Shown: positions 47,230-59,824, counted from the stretch's first letter. The stretch is DNA of 64,000 nucleotides from Mycoplasma testudineum (GCF_002245785.1 NZ_NNCE01000002.1:62001-126000); one strand, 5' to 3'. Numbers and translations: made by a program. The notes: generated by a model from the letters alone, not told the origin.

Positions 47230-48829
47230 TCGTCCGGTTAATTATTACTTAAAAAAGTCTACTTTGGTTGCAATACTTTTAATAATTTCAGACATTGTTG
47301 GCACTGGATTTTTAATAGCCGGAGGATTTTACATTACAACATTAATGAATATGTTAATAATTAATAATGCAAATCAATTTTATCTTGGTATACCTGTTTT
47401 AGCTGCAATCACTGTAGCAGCTATAATTGGTTTAACATCTAAAAATTATTTAGTTGCCGTTTTTGAGTTGAAAATTCAAAAAATTATGCGCCATGATTTA
47501 GTAGATTTTACAAATCATCTTTCTTATAATGACCAACAAAAAATAGGGCTTGAAATTTTGCACAATTGATTTAATTTAGATATTGAAAAACTATCTACAA
47601 ATATAGTTAAAATATTCAACGCTTGAACAAATACATTAGTAAGTTTGATTGTCACATTTATTTTATTTGCAACATATCCTGATTCTAACATCCTTTTAGC
47701 TATTTTATTTGTGGTAGGTGTTTTAATAAATTTGTTTTTACCACTATTACTAAAAAATCTAATTTCTAATAGAGAGTTAAATGTTAGTAAAACTCAAGAT
47801 AAGTTTTCACAAATAGTAAGTGATTTTATAGATTCGCTAAGATATTTAACACTAAATTTTTATGTTAAATATGCATCAGAAAAAATTTGTAATGCTATTT
47901 CAAATAGAAACAAATCATATAAAGATTTAAGTGATTCTAGATCATATAAAAGTACAATTAATCAACTTAGTCAATTTCTATATGAATTAGCATTTTATAT
48001 TTTAATTATTATTTTATTTTTATATAGGGATAATCTAAGTCCAGTAATAGCTTTGTCTAGTATTGCTATTATGGTAACAATTAGCGAAACATTTAAGCAA
48101 GCAATTGCTTCGACAGAACTTTTATCTGACAGTTTAGTTAATTACAAATCAAATAAAAAAATTATTGATAAATGAAATACAGAATTTGAAAATATGATTT
48201 TAGATAATAATTTCGAATCATCTCAAATAATAAACTCAATTAAATTTATTAATTTTAGTTCTAAATTTATAAATTCATCATTAGCAAATCCAATATCATT
48301 CGAACTAAATAAAGACAATTCTAAATGTTTGATTTTAGGTAAAAATGGAAGTGGGAAGTCAACATTAATTAATACGATCCTGAAAATAAATACAGAATAC
48401 GAAGGAACAATATTATTAAATGACAAGGATATAAAAAAATGATCTCAAAAAGAAATTTTAGATTCTCTTGCATACACAAATAATATAAATAAAGTTTTTG
48501 AATTAACAATTGATGAAAATATATCACTAACTGAAAATGATAAAGTTTCTTCAGAAATCAAAAAATCTGCATTAATAAATTTTGATGAACCAGCTTCAAA
48601 CATATTGAATTTATCAACAGGTCAAAAGCAAAGAATTGATTTAGCTAGAAATTTCTTTAGAAATAAAAATTTCGGAATTTATGATGAAGCTTTATCTAAT
48701 ATAGATGAAAAACAAAGAAAAGAAATTGAATCAAGAATATTGGAAAATAATGACAAATTAGTTATGTTTATATCTCATAGTATTGATGAACAACAGCAAA
48801 ATAAATTTAATAAAATTATTAAACTTTAA
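47207..48829 (+). CDS. ABC half-exporter, second of a pair
   Basis: 540 residues. About six membrane helices (first at LVAILLIISDIVGTGFLIAG), then NBD: Walker A ILGKNGSGKSTLI, signature LSTGQKQRIDLARNF, Walker B FGIYDEALSNID, switch His FISHS. The Walker B Glu is present in both partners. The ATG at 47207 has GGAG 12 nt upstream inside the preceding gene. Ends at a strong terminator. Same context as its partner. Confidence 0.85.
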
Positions 48830-48853
48830 TCAAAATTTATATTTTATAAAAGG

Positions 48854-48882
48854 TCAGTTTACACTGATTTTTTATTTTTTTT
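48854..48882 (+). terminator. Terminator after the ABC exporter pair
   Basis: TCAGT TTAC ACTGA stem-loop followed by a T-rich tract. Confidence 0.7.
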
Positions 48883-48907
48883 GGCATTTAAAAACTTTGA
48901 GTGCTAA
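48881..48907 (+). promoter_or_regulatory. CIRCE operator (one degenerate half) of the prion-like protein-hrcA-grpE operon
   Basis: TTGGCATTT, 9 nt, GAGTGCTAA. The right half matches the HrcA-binding consensus exactly; the left half matches 5 of 9. The canonical 9-nt spacing is kept. Located 56 nt before the first gene of the operon. Confidence 0.75.
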
Positions 48908-48962
48908 ATCTAAACTTAACATATAATAATATTAGTATTTTCAACAATAAGGAGTATCTATT

Positions 48963-50225
48963 ATGAAAAAAAATGGAAAAAATATAATAAAAAATTCTAA
49001 ATATATCGAACATGATAAAATCGAAAATTTCAAGTCACTAGATGATTATACAAGTCAATTTGACAAGGATTCAAAATATGAAGATGCAGGATATGGTAGT
49101 CACGAATTCGACACATATAGTTCTAGCGAAGATTATCCATCTTTTGAAACCTCAGAAAAATATCCAATAGAAGATTATGCTCCAGAATTATTGGACCACG
49201 ATTTTGATATTACAGCAACTCATCAAACTCATCAGCCTGTTTCAAAAACTGTGCCAAGCAGCAACTTTAATTTTGAGCCAAAGGAAAAATTTAAATTCCA
49301 AACTTTTGATCCGAATTTAAGACAAAAATATTCAACTCAAGAATTTTTAACACAGTCACAACCAATTCCAAGAGCAATGCAATTTACTCAAGAATTTGGT
49401 TATTCAAACAATCAAAATATAAACGCACCTCAAATTTACGAAACAACACAATACACAATTCCTGACAGTTTCGATTACAACAAATATCCTGTTGCTGCAA
49501 AAACCCCAAACAATCAGTATTATCTAAATTACTATAATCAAAACCAAAGACTTGACAATGTAAATTATGAATATCCTGAAATTGATAATTTTTCAGAACC
49601 AATTGGTGGTAATTTATTACCTTTAAATAACAACATTAATAGCACACAAAACTTACCAAGTATCGGCAATAATTCATATTACCAACCACAATATCAAAGT
49701 CAAAATAGTTATTATCCAGCTAAAGTAAATACAAGTGCTTACCAATTTAGTACATATAACACAAATAGCTATACATTACCAACTCCAGTAGTAGAAAATT
49801 ATGTCGATAATACAGAAATGGTTGACATTACAAATCTTCATAATTATTCAAGTGGATACAATCAATTTGATTACTACAATAATCAAAAAAATCATACAAA
49901 CACATTTAACAACTCTTATCAAAATACTAATTTATTACCTGCTAATAATCCTTATTTTTCTAATTCTCCTTATGGATCTAATGAATACGGACAAAATTAT
50001 TATCAAACACCAGCTGTAAAGAATAAAAGTCAAACGGAACTTTCAAATTTAAGTGCTAGAAGTAGAGAAAGAATCAAAAATATTGAGTATTTATTGCAAA
50101 CTAATTTAATATCAAAAATTCAGTTTGATAAAGCAAAAAAACAAATTATTGAAAACGATAACAATTCTAAATTTAAAACAAGTGAACTTGGATTTGACAA
50201 ATTTAACAAAAAAGTGACAAAGTAA
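48963..50225 (+). CDS. Low-complexity Q/N/Y-rich prion-like protein, heat-shock operon
   Basis: 420 residues. Nearly the whole protein is rich in Asn, Gln, Tyr, Ser and Pro (for example YQPQYQSQNSYYPAK), with no membrane helix or signal peptide. The last ~70 residues change to a charged, helical module RERIKNIEYLLQTNLISKIQFDKAKKQI, which looks like a SHOCT-type short domain used for oligomerisation. AAGGAG precedes the ATG. First gene behind a CIRCE element and 6 nt before hrcA, so it should be induced with the chaperones. Composition suggests phase-separating or aggregation behaviour; function unknown. Confidence 0.7.
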   Translation: MKKNGKNIIKNSKYIEHDKIENFKSLDDYTSQFDKDSKYEDAGYGSHEFDTYSSSEDYPSFETSEKYPIEDYAPELLDHDFDITATHQTHQPVSKTVPSSNFNFEPKEKFKFQTFDPNLRQKYSTQEFLTQSQPIPRAMQFTQEFGYSNNQNINAPQIYETTQYTIPDSFDYNKYPVAAKTPNNQYYLNYYNQNQRLDNVNYEYPEIDNFSEPIGGNLLPLNNNINSTQNLPSIGNNSYYQPQYQSQNSYYPAKVNTSAYQFSTYNTNSYTLPTPVVENYVDNTEMVDITNLHNYSSGYNQFDYYNNQKNHTNTFNNSYQNTNLLPANNPYFSNSPYGSNEYGQNYYQTPAVKNKSQTELSNLSARSRERIKNIEYLLQTNLISKIQFDKAKKQIIENDNNSKFKTSELGFDKFNKKVTK

Positions 50226-50231
50226 ATAAAT

Positions 50232-51254
50232 ATGAAAGACATAAAACTAAACGAAAGACAGTTGACAATTTTTATGGACATTGTCAGATATTTTATGTCA
50301 ACTGGTGAAGCATTAGGTTCATCAAGATTACTTGAAATTTCCAATTTGAAAGTTTCCCCAGCAACAGTTAGAAATATTATGGTTGAATTAGAAAAATTCA
50401 ATTTAATTGAAAAATCTCATATTTCGGCCGGAAGAGTCCCTTCAAAATTGGGACTGCAATTTTATACACACAATTTAAACTATTCTGAAGATAAAGAATT
50501 ACGAAGTCGTATGGAGCAAATTTTTAGTTCAAGAGATTTATCAAATCAACAAACACTAGAAATTGCTTTGAAAACAATTTCAGATTCCATGGGGATAACT
50601 TTAATTGCCTCTGAAAAAAATTTAGACTTACAACTAGTATCATTGCAACTTATCCCAGTAAGCACTAGCAGTGCTACAGTTATTATTTTAACAAGTGATG
50701 GCGAAGTCCAAAGTAATATTATTAATTTAGATCAAGATAAAATAATTGAAAACATCAGTTTAAAAGATTTGAGTATTGTAATTAGAATTTTTAATGAAAG
50801 ACTAAAAGGCGTTAAATTAAAAGATATTGTTTCTTATGCTGAAGCAATGCTTCCTATTTTAGAAGAGAGCATTCATCAAAAAGAAGCAATATTACGTAAA
50901 ATTATTTCTAAAATTTTTACTCAATACAGCAACAGATATACAAATAAAGTTTACGGTAGAGCCAACTTGATAAAAAGTGATCAACTAGATAAAGAAACTG
51001 TAATTGAAATATTAGAAATTATAGAAACTCGTTCAATTTGAGAAATGATTGATAATGATGATCCTGATGAAAAAATAAAAATTGATATTAGAGACAATAA
51101 TACAAGTTTTTTGGCAACTAAAATTGAACATGAAAATGGAAAAAAAGAAATATCAGTTGTTGGTGATAATAGGATCGATTTAGCTAAAACTAAATGAGCT
51201 TTTGAACTACTATCAGAGTTAATGTCAAAATACAAAAATAATAACACAGACTAA
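50232..51254 (+). CDS. hrcA: Heat-inducible transcription repressor HrcA
   Basis: 340 residues, family length. N-terminal winged helix: RQLTIFMDIVRYFMSTGEALGSS and VSPATVRNIMVELEKFNLIEK, SAGRVPSKLG. The later GAF-like part includes LILTSDGEVQ-type strands (IILTSDGEVQSNII). Binds CIRCE and represses chaperone genes; two CIRCE sites lie in this window, so it also represses its own operon. UGA Trp codons near the C-terminus. Confidence 0.95.
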
Positions 51255-51265
51255 AGGAGTTAATT

Positions 51266-52156
51266 ATGGAAACTTATTCAAAAGGTGACAAAATCTTAGT
51301 GGATGTATCAGCATTTAATGGAGAAGATGTAATTAAAAAGTGAGAAAGAACTAATATGGTTCTTGAGTTAGGTGAAAATCAATATATTGATGGTTTTGAT
51401 GATTTAATAATTGGAAAAGAAAAAATGGAATATTATTCCCTTAAAATGGATTATTTAGATAAAAAAACTGAAGAAGTTCAGGAAATTACTTTTGAAGTTC
51501 ATAATAAAATTGATCGACTAGAAGAATTCATTGATGTTCAATCTGAATCTGAAAAAAAAGAGTCTAAAAAAGATAATAAATGAAAACAGAAGTACAAAGA
51601 TGAACTAAAAAAGGTTAAAGATCTTGAAGAAAAAAATTCCAAATTACAAGAAAAATTAGATTTAAATTTAAAACTACAAGAAATTCAATTAAAAAGCTTT
51701 GAATCAAAAGCAAAAACAGTAATTGAAGAACGAGTTAGTGCTGAAAAATCAATAATGGAACAACATATTTCTGAAGCGAAGAAATATTCAGCTCAAAAAA
51801 TGTTAGAAGATGCTTTACCAATAATACATAATATTGAAAAAGCTATTTCATACGCAAATAAAAGTGAAAACCAAGAAGTAAAGAATTATGTTATTGGTTT
51901 TTCACATTTATTAAATCAACTTGAACGAGTTTTTGAAGATCATAATATTATTAAAATTAGTCCTATTGAAGGCGATTTATATGACCCTGAAAAGCACGAC
52001 ATTTTAGAAACAGTAATTGATTTAGAATCCGAAAATGATACAGTTAAAGAAGCAACAAGCTCAGGTTTCATGCTTCATGACAGAATTATTATTCCTTCAA
52101 AAGTAAGAGTAGTAAAAAATCCTGAAAAACTGAAAGTGAAGATGTTGAGGAAATAA
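51266..52156 (+). CDS. grpE: GrpE with an N-terminal FKBP/trigger-factor-like domain
   Basis: 296 residues; ordinary GrpE is about 180-220. Residues ~5-95 read GDKILVDVSAFNGED, VLELGENQYIDGFDDLIIGK and VQEITFEVHNKID, closely matching the peptidyl-prolyl isomerase domain of trigger factor (gain 'LGSG.FIPGFEDQLVG'). Then comes a charged coiled coil (KDELKKVKDLEEKN...), the GrpE helices and the C-terminal wing DGDLYDPEKHD-like IEGDLYDPEKHDI and DRIIIPSKVRVVKN. Nucleotide exchange factor for DnaK. Heat-shock operon with hrcA (11-nt gap). The PPIase-like part is my reading by eye; activity unproven. Confidence 0.85.
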
Positions 52157-52173
52157 CAGAATAATTTCTAATT

Positions 52174-52195
52174 AAATGGTTAAGCCATTTTTTTT
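52174..52195 (+). terminator. Terminator after grpE
   Basis: AAATGG / CCATTT stem with a 5-nt loop then a T-run, separating the hrcA operon from dnaK. Confidence 0.7.
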
Positions 52196-52202
52196 ATTTT
52201 TT

Positions 52203-52229
52203 TTAGCACTTGAACTAAATGAGTGCTAA
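52203..52229 (+). promoter_or_regulatory. CIRCE operator of dnaK
   Basis: TTAGCACTT, 9 nt, GAGTGCTAA; only one base from the consensus inverted repeat. 48 nt before the dnaK start. Confidence 0.9.
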
Positions 52230-52253
52230 AATACTATTAATACAAATCTTTAA

Positions 52254-54077
<1,824 letters not shown>

Positions 54078-54093
54078 ATCAATAGAATTATTC

Positions 54094-54117
54094 AAAAAAC
54101 GCCCAGCGCGTTTTTTT
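54094..54117 (+). terminator. Terminator after dnaK
   Basis: AAAAAACGC / GCGTTTTTT stem with a 5-nt loop, ending in T-run. Confidence 0.8.
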
Positions 54118-54202
54118 CATTTTACATTAGTTTATTAATTAAATTAAGGTTTAAAAGATCAAAACATGCACATAAAAAAATTTAAAAAAAATTTAATCTT
54201 TT

Positions 54203-54232
54203 TTTACACGTATGTTGATTTTAGTGTAATAT
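54203..54232 (+). promoter_or_regulatory. Promoter of the 5S rRNA gene
   Basis: -35 TTTACA (54203-54208), 18-nt spacer, -10 TAATAT (54227-54232). The mature 5S starts 8 nt later at 54240. Confidence 0.6.
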
Positions 54233-54239
54233 ATATATC

Positions 54240-54339
54240 AAGTGGTCATAGCACAATGTATACCTGATACCATTCCGAACTCAGTAGTCAAGCATTGTTG
54301 CGCCGAAGATACCTGAAAAGGGAAAATAGGTCGCCGCTT
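54240..54339 (+). rRNA. rrf: 5S ribosomal RNA
   Basis: About 100 nt. Ends pair in helix I (AAGTGGT with GCCGCTT). Contains the conserved core CATTCCGAACTCAG and GCGCCGAAGATACC, and ends with AGGTCGCCGC. No 16S or 23S gene is near, so 5S is transcribed on its own, a feature known from several mycoplasmas. The following T-run ends transcription. Confidence 0.9.
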
Positions 54340-54365
54340 TTTTTATTTCTTTTTTTGGAGTAACA

Positions 54366-55211
54366 ATGAGTTTTAGCAAAAAAATAAAAAACGAGATTTT
54401 AGAACAAAGTTTCGAATTAAAAGGATTTGAAGAATTGCTTCGTGGTTTCATAATTACATCGGCACACACTATAACTGACAACAGCGTTATTTGTAAAATA
54501 ACAAATCAAAATATTAAATTGCAACTTATTTATCTATGTGCAAAATTTGACATCCGACATGGTTTTAGCACCGAACACAATAATGATTTGATGTTTGACA
54601 AAAAGTATTACAATTTAAAAGAAATAAAAAATCCAAAATTATTTTATGGCGGAGTTTTCATAGCTAGAGGAAGTGTAAGTTCAATTGATAGTAAAATTTT
54701 TCATCTTGAGTTCAGCGTGAATAATAAGGAAAATTTTGATTTTATAACAAACTTTTTACTCCAGCCTCAATACAATTTTAATCTCAAAACCATTAGCCGC
54801 AAAAATAAGCATGTGGCATATATTAAAAAACAAGAATCAATTAGTGATTTCCTTTTAGCACTAGGATTGGTACAAATTCATTTAGAATTTAATAATCAAT
54901 TAAACCAGCACAAAATGGAAGGCTATGTTTCAAAATTAGCTCATTTAGATGAAATTAATACAGATAAAATCGTAAAGGCTAGCTTAAAACACATAAAAAT
55001 GATTGATTTCATATTAGCTAATAATTACATTAATGAATTTAGCCCAGAACAAATGAAATTATTTGAAATAAAAAAGAACCAACCTTATTTGAGTTTGGAA
55101 GGATTAAGAGACGGTTTAGAAGAAGAAGATATTGAAATCAGTCGTAGTGGGATTAACCATTGACTTAGAAAGCTTAAAAAAGTTTTTCTAGATAAAGGTG
55201 GAGTGCTATAA
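54366..55211 (+). CDS. whiA: DNA-binding protein WhiA
   Basis: 281 residues. N-terminal LAGLIDADG-like domain (FEELLRGFIITSAHTIT, FYGGVFIARGSVSSIDSKIFHLEF, SISDFLLALG) followed by a helix-turn-helix region (YLSLEGLRDGLEEE and ISRSGINHWLRKLKKV). In Firmicutes WhiA acts in cell division and chromosome segregation; in mycoplasmas it has been linked to ribosomal-protein gene control. GGAG lies 8 nt before the ATG. One UGA Trp near the end. Confidence 0.92.
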
Positions 55212-55232
55212 TTAGGCAATGAAGGAGAAAAA

Positions 55233-55985
55233 ATGAGTGAACAAAATTTAGAAAATAATTATTCGAATTTAAGAATTAAAAAAACTTATTCATATACTGC
55301 ATCAAAATATTATGGATTTACATTTTTAATATTTGCAATTGCTTCAGCTATTTTGGTATTAGGAGTCTATTTATTTACATATTTTAATGTAGCTAATAGA
55401 ATTGTGATGGCATCAGATATATCGGTGTTAAGTATTATATTCTTTGTGCCACTTATACTTTTATTCATTTTTAGTTTTTTTAGACATAAAATGCCCCCAA
55501 AAGTATTTATACCTATATCAATATTTTTGATGTTGGTTATTTCCTTTTGAATTTCTACAATAGTTTCTTTATTAATCATTTACACTTCAATTGATTTAAA
55601 CAACATTATATTAATATTCTTTATTCCAGTTGCTTTTATGCTACTTGCTGGTGTAACTGCTTGAATTCCAGGTTTAAAGATTTCTAAAGCATACAATTTG
55701 CTATTAATCGGAACCATAGCTGTTTTTGTAACTTTAATTGTTGGTTATTTTGTTACTTCAAACTGAGTCAATACCGCAATACTTACTTTGATGACAATTG
55801 TTTACTTTTTAATGAGTGTTATTGAAATGTATGTACTTAAAAAGCGTGCTAAATATGTTTCACAAATTGGTGGAAGAATGCCATTGGGTGAATTATTACT
55901 AATAAGTTTTGATAGTGCTTTCAATTTGTTCTATATATATGCAATGTTAGTTTATTATGCTGCTTTATTATTCGGTAAAAGATAG
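55233..55985 (+). CDS. Seven-helix membrane protein, Bax inhibitor-1-like
   Basis: 250 residues with about seven membrane helices and a short cytoplasmic N-terminus. The order and the C-terminal helix FDSAFNLFYIYAMLVYYAALL ending in a basic GKR resemble BI-1/YbhL (TMBIM) proteins, whose last helix carries a conserved Asp, here FDSAF. Sequence identity to known BI-1 by eye is weak, so the family is tentative. TATAAT at 55207-55212, AAGGAG before the ATG. Confidence 0.5.
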
Positions 55986-56008
55986 TGTCTCATATTGAGA
56001 CATTTTTT
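55986..56008 (+). terminator. Terminator after the BI-1-like gene
   Basis: TGTCTCA TAT TGAGACA stem-loop then six T. Confidence 0.75.
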
Positions 56009-56021
56009 ATATAATTTTTTT

Positions 56022-56669
56022 ATGAATGATTTAAAAATAATTATAAATGGTAATTCACTTTTATGGTTTGCCGAAAGTGAATGTTTAGCTTTTTTTAGTA
56101 AACATAATTCTGATAATTTAAATGAAATTATTTTTGATGATCGTAAACTTACAAAATTAAATCACTTTATTACACTTAGTAAAGCCAATCAATTACATGA
56201 CACAAATTCTATATCTTTATCGTTTGATAAAGGATTTTGATTATATGTTAATGAGTCTGATACCATCATTGATTTATCAGATTTTAATCCAACAATAAAA
56301 CCAATTAAACACCCACATTTAAATCAATTGAAATATAAATATCGATCACTATGGAACCAATTTCTATCAAATGAAATTAACTATAATGATTATTCTGAAT
56401 TAATTACGGATGCTGCAATTTTAATACAACATATTGCCATATTTTTTAAGCCAGCCATATTGCATTTTTCTGGTAATTTTTTTTATACAAATAAGTGAAT
56501 TGTTAAAAAATCCCTAGATTATGTTTTTAAAATTTTTTCACAAATCAGTACACGTAAAATAATGTTTGATTACTTTGATTATTCAAATATTGAAAAAAGC
56601 TTTCAATTCTCTGAAAGCTTAGATTTAAATAAAAAATTTATAACTAAATTGATAGAAAGAAATAATTAA
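56022..56669 (+). CDS. Conserved-looking protein, unknown
   Basis: 215 residues, no signal peptide or membrane helix, rich in Asn, Phe and Ile. Starts MNDLKIIINGNSLLWFAE. UGA Trp codons within. TATAAT at 56010-56015 is 6 nt before the ATG with no ribosome site. Its TAA overlaps the stop of the convergent DUF2188 gene. I recognise no family. Confidence 0.65.
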
Positions 56670-56893
56670 TAATTTTTGTCAATTGAACCGTTTTTAAGAT
56701 AGACAATAACTTTACCACCAATTTTATCAGCTAATTCTTTTGCTCTTTTAACTGCTTCTGGTTTATTTTCTACTTCATCAGATTTTCTTACAGAATTACC
56801 TCTTTTAATAACTCATGTATTTGTGTGATTACCTTTTTCATCTTTACCGGCTACAACATAATATGTAGTTGACAATTCTCTAGTGTTATTCAT
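56666..56893 (-). CDS. DUF2188-family small protein
   Basis: 75 residues, too interrupted by a UGA Trp to show in a simple scan. Sequence runs STTYYVVAGKDEKGN, NTWVIKRGNSVRKSDEV, KPEAVKRAKELADKIGGKVI, VYLKNGSIDKNY, matching DUF2188 (strand, 'W.V...G', helix 'A...A..IA...GG', strand 'GKDG.I'). Function of the family is unknown. GGACTGAT-type weak ribosome site. Confidence 0.8.
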
Positions 56894-57315
56894 ATCAGTC
56901 CTTTATTTATTTAATATATTTATTATTATATAATAATTTTATAATTTTAAATATTTAGATTTTCATTGAATTTGCTAAAGAATTAGTAAGCTGATTATAA
57001 TTAGCTAAAAATTTGCTTTAAAATATCTTTTTCATAGTAACACGTATACAATTTTAAGAAAAAAAACTTTTATTCATAATTTTCAAAAACGTGAAAATTG
57101 AAATTTTACAAAAAACTATTTTTTCTGTGTTATTTTGTTTAAAATACCGTTTTTTTGCATAAAAAATTATAATGTAATTTATGCATCTTTTTTTAAAAGA
57201 GGACTTCATCTTTTTTAAATAAGCATTCATTTTTGGTAAAATTAATCCATATCTTTGATAGAACAATTTTTTAATCTCTTTACTATTGACGATATGACAA
57301 AAAGAAAGGAAAAAT
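56894..57315. other. Promoter region of the F1-like ATPase cluster
   Basis: 420 bp without a supported gene. Very AT-rich with poly-T tracts on both strands. AAAGGAAAAAT precedes the next start. No clear promoter hexamers picked out. Confidence 0.4.
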
Positions 57316-58830
57316 ATGAAAAAAACACAAATCAATAATTCCAATGTGATTGCAGATGACCAAAGTAAAATTAGTGTTAATGCTCAAATAGAAATTATAG
57401 GTCGTAAAGATTTTAAAATCGGTCTTTACAAAATTATAATTTATTCAATTTTTGCTGTTTTTTCAGCATTATTAGCAACCTCACATTACGTTGTTAACTC
57501 AAATAGTGTTATCTTTACAACTGTTGAGTTAAATAATATGGAAATTTATTGAATCGTTTGATTAGCCGCAATAGGTGCAGGTTCTATGTCAATATTTGTA
57601 TTCATTGGTAGATCATTTAGAAATATTTGACCGCAAAAGTACCATTTGAGTGTAATTATTATTGTAACCTCGTTATTTATTTCAATTGTAGTTGCAACAT
57701 TAACTAACAAACTTTCATCACAACAAACTGTAATAGACAGAGCAACAACTTGAATGATTATTGGGATTGTTAACTCAGTAATTCAATTAGGAGTATTAAC
57801 ATATTTCAGTATTATTTCAAAAAGTGTATTTCCTACAACTTACAATAGAGCATTACTTTCAATACCATGAATGCTAATGTTTCCAGTGTTTGGTATTATT
57901 TTAAGAGAATACGCAATTTCTGCACAAATAATCAATTCAACACAAACAATTATGTATTCAATAGTAGTAATTGTTTTAGCTGTTGTTGTAGCTCTATATT
58001 TTGCATTTGTTGTTATTTATTCTAATTTATTTAGAAGTAACATCATCAGTAATTTAACAAATAAAGAGCTTGAAGTTATAGATAGAAATAGAGAAATCTT
58101 TGTTTTTGCTTTAACAAATATTTTTGCATTAATGATTGTTGTTCCAATAATGTTAATTCAAACAACTAACCAAATTACATCTAATGACAATATTGCCTTC
58201 GTAATAGTAGGTGGTTTAATTACCCTATTATTAACTGGTTTATACATTTGATGAAAATACGATAGAAAAACTAAAAAACATAAAAAATCATTCTTAGGAA
58301 AAAGTAGTGATTCAACAACTGCATTAGAAAATTTAGTTCTATATGTATTTTTTATGTTCGTAATTGTTTTAATAAACACCCTATTAATCGGGTTTTCAAG
58401 TTTTTCAGGACAAAGACAGGTAACTTCAATTTTATTATTGACAATAACAGGAATATCGTTAATAGTGATAACCTTCTACAATACTATTTCACAAGTTAAG
58501 TTCCCAAATATTAAAAACTATACTAGTTCAGTTATTGTTTCATTTATGTTTTTCTTAGGAATAGTTATTGCAATTCTGTACTCTACAGTTTCAGATGCAA
58601 CAATTATTAAAACATTTTTAACCAACTACCTTGTATTGTTCTTGTCAGTGATTATATTAATAGGATTCTTTATTTTATTAATTGTCAATATGTTTATTGC
58701 TTGAATTGCAATAACAGGTAAAACACCTAAATTTATGAAAAAGTCTCAAAAAAATAGTAAAGATTTTAAAAAGGGAAATATTACTGAAACAAATGAGTCA
58801 TTAAATAACACAGTAACTCAAGAGTTATAA
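57316..58830 (+). CDS. F1-like X0 ATPase cluster membrane protein (MSC_0624 family)
   Basis: 504 residues with about 12 hydrophobic helices (YKIIIYSIFAVFSALLATSH to LIGFFILLIVNMFIAWIAI) and polar ends. No Walker or ion-carrier motif. In mycoplasma F1-like X0 clusters the first gene is a polytopic membrane protein of this size, so this is the probable membrane (X0) part. Gene order downstream matches that cluster. It is unrelated to F0 subunits a, b or c as far as I can see. Confidence 0.8.
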
Positions 58831-58843
58831 GAAAGGAAAATTT

Positions 58844-59803
58844 ATGAGTAAAAAATCACAAAAAAGTGAAGCTATTCAAGAAACAAATACATTTGAAATT
58901 AACAATATTAGTTCAACTGATGAATTTGCTAGATTTGACAGAACAGCTGAACAAGTTTTTAAAGATGAACCAAAACTTGAAGGAGATGACGAGTTAGCTC
59001 AATTAGAAAAAGAGTCAGTCGTAATTAAAACAAAGTCAAATTCATCATACAAAAGTGTTGAAGACAGAAAAAGTTATGAAGAAATAATTAATCAAACTAC
59101 TGAAATTCACGCTAGTCAAAAATATGCAGAAGCCGAAATGGAAAGAATCGCAACTGATTCAATGGCTCGTCAAGAAAAATTAAAAGACTTAGAAGAAAAA
59201 TTAATTGACTATAACAGAAAACCTCTTTCAGGATTAGATTCATATGATAGTTATGCACTAGTTTTAAATAAAGCAGAATGAAACTTTAATGAATTAAAAG
59301 AAAGAAATACAGCATTTTCTGTAGTTGATATGGCATTACAGACACACCTATATCTATATGATGGTGAAATAATTTCTATTGAAAAAATAGAGTCTGTAAT
59401 TAGAGAATTTATTCAATCAGTAGCTTTAAGAATGGCTTCAGGAAATGCAGTTCTATTAAATCCTATTTTAATTATGGATACAGTTAGATTTGATAATACA
59501 AGTGTTTTACCAATTATTGTAGCTAACCCAAAATTAATGAGTCCAATGAACATAATTGAATGAACATCAGTTGTTAAAGATAGTTCAAAAGACAAAATGA
59601 AAATTATTGATGTATATCTAAAAATGTTAGAAAATGCCCTATCAAATGGTCATGAAGTAGAATTTTTCGAAAACTCATTAATTGTAAGAAATATTGAAGG
59701 AATTCACTCATTATTTATGCACACAAGTGCAGCACAATGATTCAGAGGATTAATTTCTCGTGATTATATAAATAATATTTCAAAAGACAAAATTGAACAA
59801 TAA
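58844..59803 (+). CDS. F1-like X0 ATPase-associated protein (MSC_0623 family)
   Basis: 319 residues, soluble. A charged, Ser/Lys/Glu-rich N-terminal half with a coiled coil (EAEMERIATDSMARQEKL), then a globular part (VVDMALQTHLYLYDGEII, NAVLLNPILIMDTVRF). Identified by position: second gene of the cluster, before gamma-like. In the gliding-motor version a protein at this place links the catalytic heads; that is family knowledge from memory. GAAAGGA ribosome site. Confidence 0.75.
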
Positions 59804-59824
59804 AATCACAAGAAAGGAATTTAA

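Noticed and set aside
54281-54481. Minus-strand ORF
   Set aside because: Runs across the 5S rRNA and the start of whiA.
57054-57344. Minus-strand ORF of 96 residues in the gap before the F1-like cluster
   Set aside because: Low-complexity Phe/Ile/Lys from AT-rich DNA, no ribosome site, overlaps the next gene's start.
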